From an uncultured Fodinibius sp. (GTDB lineage: Bacteria; Bacteroidota; Rhodothermia; Balneolales; Balneolaceae): DNA of 64,000 nucleotides. The notes under the pieces are model-generated. The model worked only from the letters and a program-made list of their open reading frames with translations, was not told the DNA's origin and did not search any database. Positions 17,669-27,046 of the stretch are shown here, piece by piece. The position numbers and the translations under genes were made by a program. Every line of letters begins with the position of its first letter. Positions within the stretch are counted from its first letter, which is position 1. The stretch covers positions 620,001 through 684,000 of the forward strand of contig CAJXMJ010000001.1 of assembly GCA_913056455.1 (NCBI GenBank), written 5' to 3'.

Positions 17669-18544
17669 TCAATAGCGGTGCATTCGTCTGCGGAAAAAGG
17701 TCATGAGCGGTCGAATATATGAGGCATTTGTTTTTAGTTCGATCATATCAATTTTCATCCGTAAAAACTGATCACGGAGTTTGTGTTTGGCTTTCTCTCT
17801 TTTCTTTTGGTACTCCTTGCGAACTTTTTCACTTGACGTATCAACCAACACTTCTTCACCGGTTTCCGCATCTCGCAGCGGCACTAACCCCAGGTCGGGA
17901 AGTTCATCCTCAAATCGGTCATTGATAAAAATATTTACAAGATCATGTTTACGATTCGTGATCTTTAGCTGCTGATTATATTTCTCATCTTGAAAGTCAC
18001 TGGCCAATACAATGATAGCTCGTCGGTTTAATAGACGGTTAACATACGATAATGCCTCACTGATATCGGTGCCGGATCCTTTGGGTTCTGTTGTTAAGAG
18101 TTCGCGGATCAGCCGTAATACGTGCAGCCTTCCTTTTTTCGGCGGGATCACCTTTTCAATTTCATCCGTAAAAAGAATGAGTCCCACTTTATCTCCATTT
18201 TTAATAGCGCTGAAAGCCAGTACTGCACAGATTTCTATCGATAGCTCCATTTTGCTTTGTCCCTGACTGCCAAAGACACCGCTGGGAGAAATATCAACGC
18301 AGAGCATCAGGGTTTGTTCGCGCTCTTCCTCAAATTGCTTGATAAAAGGATCGCCTGTACGTGCTGTGACATTCCAGTCAATCTGCCGGATGTCATCCCC
18401 ATAGGTGTATTCACGGACTTCTGAAAACTCCATTCCCCGTCCCTTGAATGCAGATTGGTATTCCCCGCCAAAGAGATTATTCACCTTTCCCTTAGTACGG
18501 ATTTCAATCTTGCGGACTTTCTGGAGAATTTCTTTTGATATCAT
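17669..18544 (-). CDS. DUF58 domain protein of the Bat/MoxR type
   Basis: 291 residues. The DUF58 signature is plain: GGEYQSAFKGRGMEFSEVREY (key part FKGRGMEFSEVREYTYGDD) followed by IDWNVTARTGDPFIKQFEEER. A VWA-like half follows, with CVDISPS and LASDFQD. In many genomes this gene follows a MoxR AAA ATPase and precedes BatD and BatA; here no moxR lies upstream and the Bat genes are separated by the M23 gene on the other strand. No membrane helix is evident. It probably works as a cytosolic partner of MoxR encoded elsewhere; this is inferred. Confidence 0.9.
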   Translation of the reverse strand: MISKEILQKVRKIEIRTKGKVNNLFGGEYQSAFKGRGMEFSEVREYTYGDDIRQIDWNVTARTGDPFIKQFEEEREQTLMLCVDISPSGVFGSQGQSKMELSIEICAVLAFSAIKNGDKVGLILFTDEIEKVIPPKKGRLHVLRLIRELLTTEPKGSGTDISEALSYVNRLLNRRAIIVLASDFQDEKYNQQLKITNRKHDLVNIFINDRFEDELPDLGLVPLRDAETGEEVLVDTSSEKVRKEYQKKREKAKHKLRDQFLRMKIDMIELKTNASYIRPLMTFFRRRMHRY

Positions 18545-18735
18545 GATAAAAATCTTGGCGTTGCAATAAGTGCAAGGATAGGGGAATTATTATTTATTTA
18601 AAAGTTGATAGTAAGATTATCGAATAGATGGATTCCCATATGGTAACATTTTATTAACAATTCCATAACGGTTTGTTTAGATATAATTATTGTATTGAAA
18701 TATCTAAAAAAGGGAATAGTCAAATGCATTAATAC

Positions 18736-19020
18736 ATGATTATTGGCAGTGAGTTTGGTAAAAAATACCAGCGAATTTTAAGAGAGATTGCCTCTATCTC
18801 ACAAGAGGATACCACAAAAAAAATTCCTGTCAAGAAAATTAACGTTAACCTCGAGTGGGGGCGTACCGAAATAAAGCAGGTGCTGGAGTACCTGCAAGAG
18901 CTTGGTCTAATCAATATAGAGACGATAGGAGGTCCGTTTTTGTATGGACATGTTACGATAACAGAATCAGGGCTTAAAAAGAATAAAAGCTTAAATGATC
19001 AAGAAAGATTTAGGTCATAA
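18736..19020 (+). CDS. Small protein, winged-helix-like, unknown
   Basis: 94 residues from the ATG at 18736. I do not recognise the family. The order helix, VKKINVNLEWGRTEIKQVLEYLQELGLINIET, then a short hairpin and ITESGLKK, is what a winged-helix DNA-binding domain looks like: the LEYLQELGLI helix and the following strand pair resemble the recognition helix and wing, and TESGLKK resembles the end of MarR/PadR-type domains. Not long enough for anything else. It stands alone, 97 bases before ald and divergent from DUF58. A regulator of a neighbour is possible but unproven. Confidence 0.6.
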   Translation: MIIGSEFGKKYQRILREIASISQEDTTKKIPVKKINVNLEWGRTEIKQVLEYLQELGLINIETIGGPFLYGHVTITESGLKKNKSLNDQERFRS

Positions 19021-19062
19021 AAAATTGGTATAGTTGTAGTTAAATTTTTCCCAAAAATTACC

Positions 19063-19070
19063 TACCTTTG
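19063..19070 (+). promoter_or_regulatory. Bacteroidetes-type -7 box before ald
   Basis: TACCTTTG matches TAnnTTTG exactly, 47 bases before the ald ATG. The nearest upstream TTG (19034) is 26 bases away, wider than the usual 19-21. Confidence 0.45.
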
Positions 19071-19117
19071 GCACGGATTTAACTCCGTAGCATACTATTA
19101 ACAAAAATTCTGTATTC

Positions 19118-20230
19118 ATGATTATAGGTGTACCCAAAGAGATTAAAACACATGAAAACCGCGTGGCGTTACTTCCCGGCGGTGTAACGAAAATGAAACG
19201 AAACGGTCACGATGTATTGATCGAAAAAGGAGCCGGACAGGGAAGCGGTTTTAGGGATGAGCAATACAAAGAAGCCGGAGCTGAAATTATGGATGATGTT
19301 GATGAGCTCTGGGAGAAGGCCGAAATGATCATGAAGGTAAAAGAGCCGATCGAAGTTGAGTATGATCGGATGAAGGAAGGTCAAATTATTTTCACCTATT
19401 TCCACTTTGCTGCCAGCCGCGAGCTGACTGAAGCTGTTCAAGAGTCTGGAGCCGTAGCCATTGCCTATGAAACGGTAGAAAATGAAGACGGTTCTTTGCC
19501 GCTTCTTATTCCTATGAGTGAGGTGGCTGGGCGAATGGCATCTCAAGAGGGAGCAAAATATTTGGAAAAGCCCGAAGGAGGACTGGGTATTCTGTTGGGA
19601 GGTATTCCAGGCGTAAAACCAGCTAGTGTACTCGTTATTGGCGGTGGTATCGTAGGCGTTAACGCCGCAAAAATTGCGGCCGGAATGGGGGCCAATACTA
19701 CCATTATGGACATTAGTATGCCACGGCTTCGCCACTTGGATGATATCATGTCGCGTAATGTTGATACCATGTTCTCATCTGAAGCCAATATCCGTAAAAT
19801 GCTTCCCCATGTTGATATGGTGATTGGAGCTGTATTGATACCGGGAGCTAAGGCACCAAGCCTGATCACTCGTGACATGCTGGCCGATATGCAAAAAGGG
19901 TCGGTATTAGTGGATGTAGCCATTGACCAGGGCGGATGTTTTGAGACGTCAAAACCGACTACGCATGATAACCCCATTTATGAAGTTGATGGCGTTGTAC
20001 ACTACTGTGTGGCTAATATGCCCGGTGCTGTTCCCCGTACGTCAACACTGGGATTAACCAATGTTACGCTGCCATATGCAGTTGACATTGCCAACAAAGG
20101 TTGGAAAAAAGCTCTCAAAGATGACAAAGAGCTGCTTAAAGGTCTCAATATTGTTGATGGCGATATCGTCTATAAAGAAGTGGCCGAAGCGTTTAATATG
20201 GATTATACCCCCATCGAAAATGTTTTATAA
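19118..20230 (+). CDS. ald: Alanine dehydrogenase
   Basis: 370 residues, the standard Ald length. It interconverts alanine with pyruvate and ammonium using NAD. Starts MIIGVPKEIKTHENRVALLP as the family does. The pyruvate-binding Lys75 (MKVKEP) and catalytic His96 (TYFHFAAS) are present, and the NAD Rossmann motif is VIGGGIVGVNAAKIAAGMGA around residue 172. The conserved PGAVPRTST segment near 310 is also intact. It stands alone between the small winged-helix ORF and parA, with its own -7 box and a strong terminator, so it looks monocistronic. Confidence 0.96.
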   Translation: MIIGVPKEIKTHENRVALLPGGVTKMKRNGHDVLIEKGAGQGSGFRDEQYKEAGAEIMDDVDELWEKAEMIMKVKEPIEVEYDRMKEGQIIFTYFHFAASRELTEAVQESGAVAIAYETVENEDGSLPLLIPMSEVAGRMASQEGAKYLEKPEGGLGILLGGIPGVKPASVLVIGGGIVGVNAAKIAAGMGANTTIMDISMPRLRHLDDIMSRNVDTMFSSEANIRKMLPHVDMVIGAVLIPGAKAPSLITRDMLADMQKGSVLVDVAIDQGGCFETSKPTTHDNPIYEVDGVVHYCVANMPGAVPRTSTLGLTNVTLPYAVDIANKGWKKALKDDKELLKGLNIVDGDIVYKEVAEAFNMDYTPIENVL

Positions 20231-20251
20231 CATGTATTGATATGTAGAAAC

Positions 20252-20290
20252 AGAGCCGAATATCTGTAAAAAGATGTTCGGCTTTTTTAT
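20252..20290 (+). terminator. Terminator after ald
   Basis: AGCCGAATATCT and AGATGTTCGGCT pair over twelve bases with one wobble, around a six-base loop, followed by six T. Confidence 0.9.
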
Positions 20291-20308
20291 TAGTGGAAGG
20301 ATACATTC

Positions 20309-20326
20309 AGGTTAACCGTGAAACAA
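20309..20326 (+). promoter_or_regulatory. Possible degenerate parS site
   Basis: GGTTAACCGTGAAACA matches 12 of 16 bases of the usual parS (TGTTTCACGTGAAACA). The right half GTGAAACA is perfect and the left half is poor. It lies about 180 bases before parA, where parS sites often occur, but one imperfect site is weak evidence. Confidence 0.3.
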
Positions 20327-20428
20327 TATGTGGAACATATAAAATATTTCTTTAGCTAAGCAGTTGTAAGGTATTGGCATGCAGGTAACTAACTATGTTG
20401 ATATCTTAGTGAACAACTTGTTAATAAG

Positions 20429-20436
20429 TATTTTTG
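20429..20436 (+). promoter_or_regulatory. Bacteroidetes-type -7 box before parA
   Basis: TATTTTTG matches TAnnTTTG exactly, 68 bases before the parA ATG, with no well-spaced TTG upstream. Confidence 0.38.
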
Positions 20437-20504
20437 TTTACCATAAGTCATCCCATTATATTTTTAAATCATTACATCAATAATAGTTGTTATAGATTGT
20501 TTAT

Positions 20505-21305
20505 ATGGGTAAGATAATTTCCATAGCAAACCAAAAAGGCGGCGTTGGTAAAACAACGACGGCTATTAACCTCGCTGCCAGCCTTGCTGCTATCGAACAT
20601 ACTACGCTAATCATTGACATTGACCCGCAAAGTAATACAACCAGTGGGTTAGGGGTTGAAGCGAAGACGGTTTCGCATTCCGTTTATGAAGTGATGGTAG
20701 GAGGGGTTGACGCCTCTGATGCGATCCGGGAAACGGATTTGCCATTTTTGGAATTGATACCTTCGCATATTAATCTCGTCGGTGCCGAAATTGAAATGAT
20801 TGACCGGGATCAGCGGGAGCGTATCCTGGAGAAAGCCATTTCGGGACTTAAGGAGCAATACGATTTTATTATCATCGATTGTCCGCCTTCCCTTGGATTG
20901 CTTACTATCAACGCATTAACGGCATCTGATTCGGTTTTGATTCCGGTGCAATGCGAGTATTTTGCCTTGGAAGGGTTGGGACAGCTATTGAATACGATTA
21001 AAATTGTGCGTCAGCATTTAAATACTGAGCTGGAAATTGAGGGCGTACTGTTAACGATGTATGATACGCGTACACGGCTTTCGGATCAGGTGGCTGATGA
21101 GGTACGGAAATATTTTGATGATCGTGTGTTTGAAGCCATCATTAAACGAAATGTGCGTCTTGCCGAGGCCCCCAGCTTTGGAAAGCCGGCACTGCTTTAT
21201 GATTCTACCAGTGTAGGGGCCAAGAATTATCTGGCATTGGCGCGTGAAATTATCCATCGCAATAAAGAGCTTTTTAAAGACAGTCAGGTATTTGCGAGTA
21301 GTTAA
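20505..21305 (+). CDS. parA: Chromosome-partitioning ATPase ParA/Soj
   Basis: 266 residues. The deviant Walker A motif KGGVGKTT lies at 11-18, Walker A' is DIDPQSN and Walker B is [10 protein letters not shown]. ParA binds DNA nonspecifically as an ATP dimer and is released by ParB at parS, which pulls sister origins apart. The short N terminus with no extra DNA-binding domain marks the chromosomal Soj type rather than plasmid type Ia. parB follows 13 bases later. No dnaA or other origin genes are in the window, though parAB usually sits near oriC. Confidence 0.95.
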   Translation: MGKIISIANQKGGVGKTTTAINLAASLAAIEHTTLIIDIDPQSNTTSGLGVEAKTVSHSVYEVMVGGVDASDAIRETDLPFLELIPSHINLVGAEIEMIDRDQRERILEKAISGLKEQYDFIIIDCPPSLGLLTINALTASDSVLIPVQCEYFALEGLGQLLNTIKIVRQHLNTELEIEGVLLTMYDTRTRLSDQVADEVRKYFDDRVFEAIIKRNVRLAEAPSFGKPALLYDSTSVGAKNYLALAREIIHRNKELFKDSQVFASS

Positions 21306-21318
21306 CAGGTGATGAGTT

Positions 21319-22257
21319 ATGGCATCAAAAAAAGTTTTAGGTCGCGGTTTAGGAGCATTTTTTCCCGAATATGACGAGGAAGGGGAGCAGGCTAAAGGAA
21401 AAAAATCAGGTGAAGAAAAAGAAGGGGATGGATCGCCGTATGTAGAGCCAAAGAAGCGAGTAAATATTGTACTGCATGTCCCGGTTGATAATATTCGTCC
21501 CAATCCACATCAGCCACGAAAAGAATTTAATGAGGATCGCCTGAAGGAACTTTCGGATTCGATTGATGCTCACGGATTGATTCAGCCGATAACGGTGCGT
21601 TACATTGGCGAAAAACGGTTTGAACTTATTAGTGGTGAACGTCGACTGCGGGCAGCAAAGCTGGCCGGCCTGGAGGAAATCCCGTCCTATATTCGCGAAG
21701 TTAATGATGACGATATTATCTCGTATGCGCTTATTGAAAATATTCAGCGTGAGGATTTAAATCCCATTGAAGTGGCGATGGGTTATCAGCGATTAGTGGA
21801 AGAGGCTGGCTATACACAGGCTGAAGTGGCCGAACGAGTTGGAAAAAATCGCTCAACGGTGACCAATATGTTGCGGTTATTGAATTTACCTGCCTTCATT
21901 CAGGCCGGCCTGCGCGATCAAAAGATATCTATGGGACATGCTCGAGCACTTTTGTCTATCGACGATGAGGACGACCAGGAGAAGATTTATAAAAAAATTA
22001 TTGATAAAGGATATTCTGTTCGAAAGACGGAAAAAGTGATCCGAAAGTTAAATAAAGATCAGGAAGACAAATCCAAGTCTAGTGATACCTCAGATAAGGA
22101 GAGTGCTTTTTTAAAAGAAATATCAAATCGATTGCGCAGTACGTTAAGTACCAAGGTCAATATTAAATCCAAAAAGAATGGTGGCGAAATACGTATCGAA
22201 TATTATTCGGATGAGGAACTGGATCGCCTGCTCGATCTTTTCGAATCTATTTCTTAG
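21319..22257 (+). CDS. parB: Chromosome-partitioning protein ParB/Spo0J
   Basis: 312 residues. A basic N terminus (ASKKVLGRGLGAFFP, the ParA-stimulating region) leads into the CTPase/ParB domain with NPHQPRKEF and LISGERRLRAAK, the box that binds CTP. A helix-turn-helix follows around 165-200 (TQAEVAERVGKNRSTVTNMLRLL), which reads parS. The C-terminal part after about 255 is the dimerisation region. It loads at parS, slides and spreads as a CTP clamp. The start ATG at 21319 has AGGTGATGAG upstream. Its end overlaps the DUF5683 gene in another frame. Confidence 0.95.
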   Translation: MASKKVLGRGLGAFFPEYDEEGEQAKGKKSGEEKEGDGSPYVEPKKRVNIVLHVPVDNIRPNPHQPRKEFNEDRLKELSDSIDAHGLIQPITVRYIGEKRFELISGERRLRAAKLAGLEEIPSYIREVNDDDIISYALIENIQREDLNPIEVAMGYQRLVEEAGYTQAEVAERVGKNRSTVTNMLRLLNLPAFIQAGLRDQKISMGHARALLSIDDEDDQEKIYKKIIDKGYSVRKTEKVIRKLNKDQEDKSKSSDTSDKESAFLKEISNRLRSTLSTKVNIKSKKNGGEIRIEYYSDEELDRLLDLFESIS

Positions 22258-22888
22258 CATATCTATTTTTTTGTGTGTCCCAACCTTAGGTCAGTCCCAG
22301 CAATTAAATACATCGCTCCCCTCTTTAAATAAAAATTTTATTACGAATACTGATACATATAATCAGGCGCTAAAATTTGAAAGTGATACGACGAGCAGGG
22401 ATCCCAGTAGAGATCTGCCCGATCCGACGAGCGTACTCTATAAGTCGATGATTATTCCGGGTTGGGGACAAATTGTAAATAAGCAGGCTTGGAAAGTACC
22501 TATTGTTTATGCTACCTTGGGGGGACTGGGATATTACAGTGTGCATTTGACAAAAAAGTATCATGATTATCGTGCGGCGTATTATAATTTAAATCCGGAT
22601 ACTCCCGATGATTTACGATTTGGATCTACCCCTTCGTATATCCCTGAAGGTGCTAACTTGAATGAGGTGCGTGATCTACGCAACAAGTTTAGAAACAATC
22701 GAGATCTTGTTTATGTAGGCATCGTTTTGGCTTACGGTCTTAATATTGTCGATGCTTATGTGTTTGCTCACATGCGGTCGTTTGATGTGTCAAAAGATTT
22801 AAGTATGCGACCGCGTGTGAAACCCGCAGTGATGGCACAGTCTAATATGCCTGGGATTACGTTTTCAATCGATTTAATAACTAAGTAA
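22211..22888 (+). CDS. DUF5683 membrane/envelope protein downstream of parB
   Basis: 225 residues from the ATG at 22211; a start at 22178 is also open, but 22211 begins a clean signal-like segment (WIACSIFSNLFLSISIFL) ending near LGQSQ. The DUF5683 core reads SMIIPGWGQIVNKQAWKVPIVYATLGGLGYYS, of which PGWGQIVNKQAWKVPIVY is the family hallmark. Two hydrophobic stretches (near 95-112 and 170-190) suggest membrane contact. Function unknown. The order parA-parB-DUF5683 is conserved in Bacteroidota. It overlaps parB by 47 bases in another frame, and its stop touches the start of the LOG gene. Confidence 0.82.
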   Translation: MRNWIACSIFSNLFLSISIFLCVPTLGQSQQLNTSLPSLNKNFITNTDTYNQALKFESDTTSRDPSRDLPDPTSVLYKSMIIPGWGQIVNKQAWKVPIVYATLGGLGYYSVHLTKKYHDYRAAYYNLNPDTPDDLRFGSTPSYIPEGANLNEVRDLRNKFRNNRDLVYVGIVLAYGLNIVDAYVFAHMRSFDVSKDLSMRPRVKPAVMAQSNMPGITFSIDLITK

Positions 22889-23602
22889 ATGAGTGTTATG
22901 AGCAGTAAAGATGAATTGAGTAAATTGAAGGTACCGGACAATTTTGGTGATACTCATGAGAGTGATGTCTGGAGTATTTTCAAAATTATGGGCGAATTTG
23001 TGGAGGGCTATGACAAGCTTTTCAAAATTGGTCCCTGTGTTTCTATTTTTGGGTCAGCACGAATGGATGAAGGTGATCGCTATTATGATATGGCCCAGCA
23101 AACCGCAAAGAAAGTCACAGAGAGTGGATTTGGAATTATTACCGGCGGGGGACCCGGAATTATGGAAGCTGCCAATAAAGGCGCCCAAGAGGGAGGGGGT
23201 AAATCAGTGGGCCTCGGAATTACGTTACCCCACGAACAGGGATTGAATCCCTATGTTGATAATGACTATATTATCAATTTTCATTACTTCTTTGCTCGCA
23301 AGGTAATGTTTGTGAAATATGCACAGGGATTTATTGTTTTTCCGGGCGGTTTTGGTACATTGGATGAATTTTTTGAGGCTCTTACCTTAATACAGACTAA
23401 GAAGGTAAATCCATTTCCCATAGTGCTAATAGGATCAGATTATTGGAGTGGGCTGGTTGAATGGATTACTGATACAATGCTTGCTAATGGCACAATATCA
23501 GATGAAGACATTGATTTGTTCCATCTAACCGATGACGAAGAAGAGGCTGTAGAGATTATTTGCGATTTTTATCAGAAACATACGTTGAGCCCAAATTTCT
23601 AA
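22889..23602 (+). CDS. LOG-family nucleotide-binding Rossmann protein (TIGR00730-like)
   Basis: 237 residues. The lysine-decarboxylase-like/LOG signatures are GGGPGIMEAANKGAQE and the active-site PGGFGTLDEFFEALT. Characterised members remove ribose-5-phosphate from cytokinin nucleotides or hydrolyse purine nucleoside monophosphates (YgdH/PpnN type); the shorter size and absence of the extra PpnN domains fit the LOG type. The true substrate in this bacterium is not known. It starts directly at the stop of the DUF5683 gene (TAA then ATG), so it is the last gene of the parAB transcript unless it has its own promoter. Confidence 0.9.
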   Translation: MSVMSSKDELSKLKVPDNFGDTHESDVWSIFKIMGEFVEGYDKLFKIGPCVSIFGSARMDEGDRYYDMAQQTAKKVTESGFGIITGGGPGIMEAANKGAQEGGGKSVGLGITLPHEQGLNPYVDNDYIINFHYFFARKVMFVKYAQGFIVFPGGFGTLDEFFEALTLIQTKKVNPFPIVLIGSDYWSGLVEWITDTMLANGTISDEDIDLFHLTDDEEEAVEIICDFYQKHTLSPNF

Positions 23603-23806
23603 TAGGGTTTAATTTTATTAAAAAAATAGTTATACATTGAAACAAAATTTTATATCTGGGATTAGATAACATGTTACTAATGCCGATAAAAGATCATACT
23701 AAAAAATAAAAACAATAAAATACGCACGATTTAGTTTACTTTGGTATAAACGACTAATTTCATTACAATTGCGTATTTGTAAATTTAACCATAAACCGAA
23801 TAAACA

Positions 23807-24829
23807 ATGAAGTTGTTGAAATCACGCATAACGATATTTTTACTTGGTCTTTTTATCTTTGGGTTAGGCCAAACCGTTGAAGCACAAGACCGCAAGGAGG
23901 CCGTCCAAACGTATAACAGTGCTCGGGAGATGGTTCAAAACGGCGAATATCAGAAGGCCATTGATCAATTTAAAAAAGCGATTGAAGTTGGTAACCAGCT
24001 CGGTCCTCAAGGTCAGGACATTGTCGAACGAGCTAAAGGAAAGCTGCCAGAAGTATATCGACAGATGGCACTGGACGAATATCGTGCTTTTAAACAGAAT
24101 CAAACTCTTGCCAATCTGGATGCGACAATCGATGCGTTTCGTGAAACGAAAGATGTGGCAGAGGAATATGATAATTCGAAAATATCCAATCAGGCAAATG
24201 GCGTAATTAATCAATTGCTGTACAGTAAGTCTATCATCCTGTATAAACAGCAAAATTACCAAGATGCTCTTACAACCCTTGATGAGGTAATTAAGAATGA
24301 CCCCAATTATTCTAAAGCATATTACCAGAAGGGAATAGTTCTTAAGAAGATTGATGGTACAGACTTACAACGTTCAATGGAATTATTTGATCAGGCAATT
24401 GAAGTGGCAAAAAAAACTAATGATAGTCAAATTGCTTCTCGAGCAACGAATGCTGCTCGCGATGAACTTGTATATCGAGGGGCAAAAGCTACAGAAAACA
24501 AAAACTTTTCACGGGCAAAAGAATTATTGAATAGAGCGCTTACGTATGATTCAAGTTCTGCAGATGCCCATTATCGTTTGGCTCAGGCTTATAATAAGAC
24601 TCAAGATTGGCAACAAGCTGTTGACCATTCTAAAGAAGCTCTTGGTCTTGAGACAGGAGGTCGTACGGATAAAGCAAAGATCTATTTTGAGCTTGGTACC
24701 GCATATCAAGGATTGGGCCAAAAAGAAAATGCTTGTGGTGCCTTCAATAATGCCGCATACGGCAACTTTAAATCTCCCGCTGAGCACCAGATGGAATACG
24801 AACTTAAGTGTGAGAATACTACCGGATAA
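23807..24829 (+). CDS. Exported tetratricopeptide-repeat protein
   Basis: 340 residues. A signal peptide (SRITIFLLGLFIFGLG, cleavage near VEAQ) is followed by TPR helices: AREMVQNGEYQKAIDQFKKAIEV near 36-58, NYQDALTTLDEVIKNDPNYSKAYYQKG near 148-174, a degenerate set around 180-240, and DSSSADAHYRLAQAYNKTQDWQQAVDHSKEAL near 246-280. The last repeat contains a Cys. TPR domains bind proteins; the partner is unknown, probably periplasmic or at the outer membrane. It stands alone with 204 bases of AT-rich sequence before it and a strong terminator behind. Confidence 0.85.
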   Translation: MKLLKSRITIFLLGLFIFGLGQTVEAQDRKEAVQTYNSAREMVQNGEYQKAIDQFKKAIEVGNQLGPQGQDIVERAKGKLPEVYRQMALDEYRAFKQNQTLANLDATIDAFRETKDVAEEYDNSKISNQANGVINQLLYSKSIILYKQQNYQDALTTLDEVIKNDPNYSKAYYQKGIVLKKIDGTDLQRSMELFDQAIEVAKKTNDSQIASRATNAARDELVYRGAKATENKNFSRAKELLNRALTYDSSSADAHYRLAQAYNKTQDWQQAVDHSKEALGLETGGRTDKAKIYFELGTAYQGLGQKENACGAFNNAAYGNFKSPAEHQMEYELKCENTTG

Positions 24830-24861
24830 AAAGTAGTAGTCTTATTTAGCTAAACATTTCT

Positions 24862-24890
24862 AAGGCCTCCAATTTTGGAGGCCTTTTTAT
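24862..24890 (+). terminator. Terminator after the TPR protein
   Basis: AAGGCCTCCAA and TTGGAGGCCTT pair perfectly over eleven bases with a two-base TT loop extension, followed by T. Confidence 0.9.
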
Positions 24891-24940
24891 TTTATAGAAC
24901 TTCTCTTTTAAGTAAGCCGAGCATTGACTATTTTCAGCAC

Positions 24941-24948
24941 TAATTTTG
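24941..24948 (+). promoter_or_regulatory. Bacteroidetes-type -7 box before tkt
   Basis: TAATTTTG matches TAnnTTTG exactly, 37 bases before the ATG at 24978. It lies downstream of the alternative TTG start at 24924, supporting the ATG. Confidence 0.42.
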
Positions 24949-24977
24949 GCCCTCAAATAAAACAATATTTTTTTAAA

Positions 24978-26984
24978 ATGAGCTCTAACAAATCCTCACT
25001 TGACGAGCTATGTGTAAATACGATCAGAACCCTTTCTATTGATGCCGTCCAAGCTGCAGAGTCCGGTCATCCGGGCATGCCAATGGGTATGGCAGATGCC
25101 GCTTATGTATTATGGACGAAATTTTTAAAGCACGATCCGGCGAATCCTGAATGGTATAATCGCGATCGATTTGTCTTATCAGCAGGACACGGTTCAATGC
25201 TACTCTATAGTTTGCTTCACCTTACTGGATATGATCTTTCACTTGATGAGCTCAAGGATTTTCGGCAATGGGGCAGTTTAACGCCTGGACACCCTGAGTA
25301 TGGCTTGACACCGGGTGTTGAAACTACTACCGGACCACTGGGACAGGGTTTTGCTACGGGGGTAGGTATGGCCATGGCTGAGAAGCACATGAGTGCTAAG
25401 TTTAATTCGGATGAGCATCAGATTACAAATCATTATACATACGGTATTGTCAGTGACGGTGATTTGATGGAAGGGATATCACAAGAAGCTGCTTCATTGG
25501 CTGGACATCTTAAATTGGGTAAATTGATTTACCTGTATGATGACAATGAAATTTCTATTGATGGAAGTACAGATTTAGCGTTTACTGAGGATGTGCAAAA
25601 GCGTTTTGAAGCTGCTGATTGGCATACGATGAAAATTGACGGACATAACCGAAAAGAAGTGGAAGAAGCTATTAAGGAGGCCCAGAAAGAAAGTGATCGG
25701 CCCTCGTTAATAATTTGTCGAACACATATCGGTTTTGGAAGTCCCAACAAGCAGGATAGTGCTGATTCGCACGGGGCTCCATTGGGGGAAGAAGAAGTCA
25801 GAAAAACCAAGGAAAACCTCAACTGGGATCCGCAAGCAAAATTCCACATCCCCGATGAGGCGTTAACTCATTTTCGTACTGCAATTGAAAAAGGAGCGGC
25901 GTCTTTTCAAGAATGGCAAGATACGGTTGAGCAATACCAGCAGACCAATCCTGAGAATGCTAAAGCGTTCAAGAGTGCAATAAATCGAGATCTCCCTGAT
26001 AATTTTGACGACTTTTTGCCGAATTTTGAAGCTGATGAAAAGGGGATGGCTACTCGTGCATCATCAGGCAAGGTATTACAGTCATTGACTGAAAATGTGC
26101 CGCAGATGATTGGGGGATCAGCGGACTTGACAGGAAGCAACAAAACTTGGATTGATGATGCCGGTATTTTTTCAACGTCTGACTATAGTGGACGAAATAT
26201 CCATTTCGGAGTACGAGAGCATGCTATGGGGGCCGCACTAAACGGCATGGCGCTGCATAAAGGAGTAATTCCATACGGCGGAACCTTTCTCATATTTTCT
26301 GATTATTGCCGTCCGGCGATTCGTATAGCTGCACTATCACATATTCCATCTATATTTGTGTTCACCCACGACAGTATTGGATTGGGAGAAGATGGACCTA
26401 CCCATCAGCCTGTTGAACATTTGGCATCACTGCGTGCAATGCCGAATACCCTGGTACTTCGTCCTGCTGATGCCAACGAGGTGGCCTGGAGTTGGAAAGC
26501 AGCACTGGATAATAAAGGAGGGCCTTCGCTTATTGTTCTTACGCGTCAAAATGTACCAACTTTTGAGCGTACGCAGGATAATGCCGCCGAGAATACTACC
26601 AAGGGTGGATATATTCTTTCGGATTCTGAGAAAGATCAGCCGGATGTCATTTTAATGGGGAGTGGATCAGAGGTGTACCGTGCGATGGAAGCCAAAGAAA
26701 AACTTGCTGCCAAAGATGTTGATGCCCGAGTAGTAAGTATGCCCTCATGGGAGCTTTTTAGAGAGCAGGATCAAGCATATCAGCAAAAAGTACTGCCTAA
26801 TGAGGTTAAAGCGCGGGTCTCCATTGAGGCGGCCGCTACACAAGGTTGGAGAGAGTGGGTTGGTACAGAAGGTACTGTGATTGGTGTTGATCGTTTTGGT
26901 GCATCAGCTCCTTATGAAACTATTTTCCAGGAATACGGCATAACCAGCGATCGAATGGTAGAAGAAGCTCTTAAGCTGCAATAA
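24978..26984 (+). CDS. tkt: Transketolase
   Basis: 668 residues from the ATG at 24978; an upstream in-frame TTG at 24924 lacks family similarity and precedes the likely promoter. It moves two-carbon units between sugar phosphates in the pentose phosphate pathway. Signatures: [32 protein letters not shown], the thiamine-diphosphate site [13 protein letters not shown] region (read [13 protein letters not shown]), [10 protein letters not shown], and the pyrimidine-domain [14 protein letters not shown] with its catalytic Glu. Residues about 1-320, 340-510 and 530-668 are the three standard domains. Monocistronic, ending before a two-way terminator. Confidence 0.95.
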   Translation: MSSNKSSLDELCVNTIRTLSIDAVQAAESGHPGMPMGMADAAYVLWTKFLKHDPANPEWYNRDRFVLSAGHGSMLLYSLLHLTGYDLSLDELKDFRQWGSLTPGHPEYGLTPGVETTTGPLGQGFATGVGMAMAEKHMSAKFNSDEHQITNHYTYGIVSDGDLMEGISQEAASLAGHLKLGKLIYLYDDNEISIDGSTDLAFTEDVQKRFEAADWHTMKIDGHNRKEVEEAIKEAQKESDRPSLIICRTHIGFGSPNKQDSADSHGAPLGEEEVRKTKENLNWDPQAKFHIPDEALTHFRTAIEKGAASFQEWQDTVEQYQQTNPENAKAFKSAINRDLPDNFDDFLPNFEADEKGMATRASSGKVLQSLTENVPQMIGGSADLTGSNKTWIDDAGIFSTSDYSGRNIHFGVREHAMGAALNGMALHKGVIPYGGTFLIFSDYCRPAIRIAALSHIPSIFVFTHDSIGLGEDGPTHQPVEHLASLRAMPNTLVLRPADANEVAWSWKAALDNKGGPSLIVLTRQNVPTFERTQDNAAENTTKGGYILSDSEKDQPDVILMGSGSEVYRAMEAKEKLAAKDVDARVVSMPSWELFREQDQAYQQKVLPNEVKARVSIEAAATQGWREWVGTEGTVIGVDRFGASAPYETIFQEYGITSDRMVEEALKLQ

Positions 26985-27008
26985 TATTTTATTGAACAAC
27001 AGGAATGA

Positions 27009-27046
27009 AGGTGAGCGGTTTGCTTAAAAGTAGACCGCTCACTTTA
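27009..27046. terminator. Two-way terminator between tkt and the SpoIIE phosphatase gene
   Basis: GTGAGCGGT (27011-27019) and ACCGCTCAC (27034-27042) pair perfectly around a 14-base loop, with AAG/CTT flanks that extend the stem and a T-rich tail on the plus side. It lies against the stop of the convergent phosphatase gene. Confidence 0.75.

Noticed and set aside
24924-24977. Longer transketolase start at an upstream TTG
   Set aside because: The extra residues do not resemble the family start and a -7 box lies between the TTG and the ATG.
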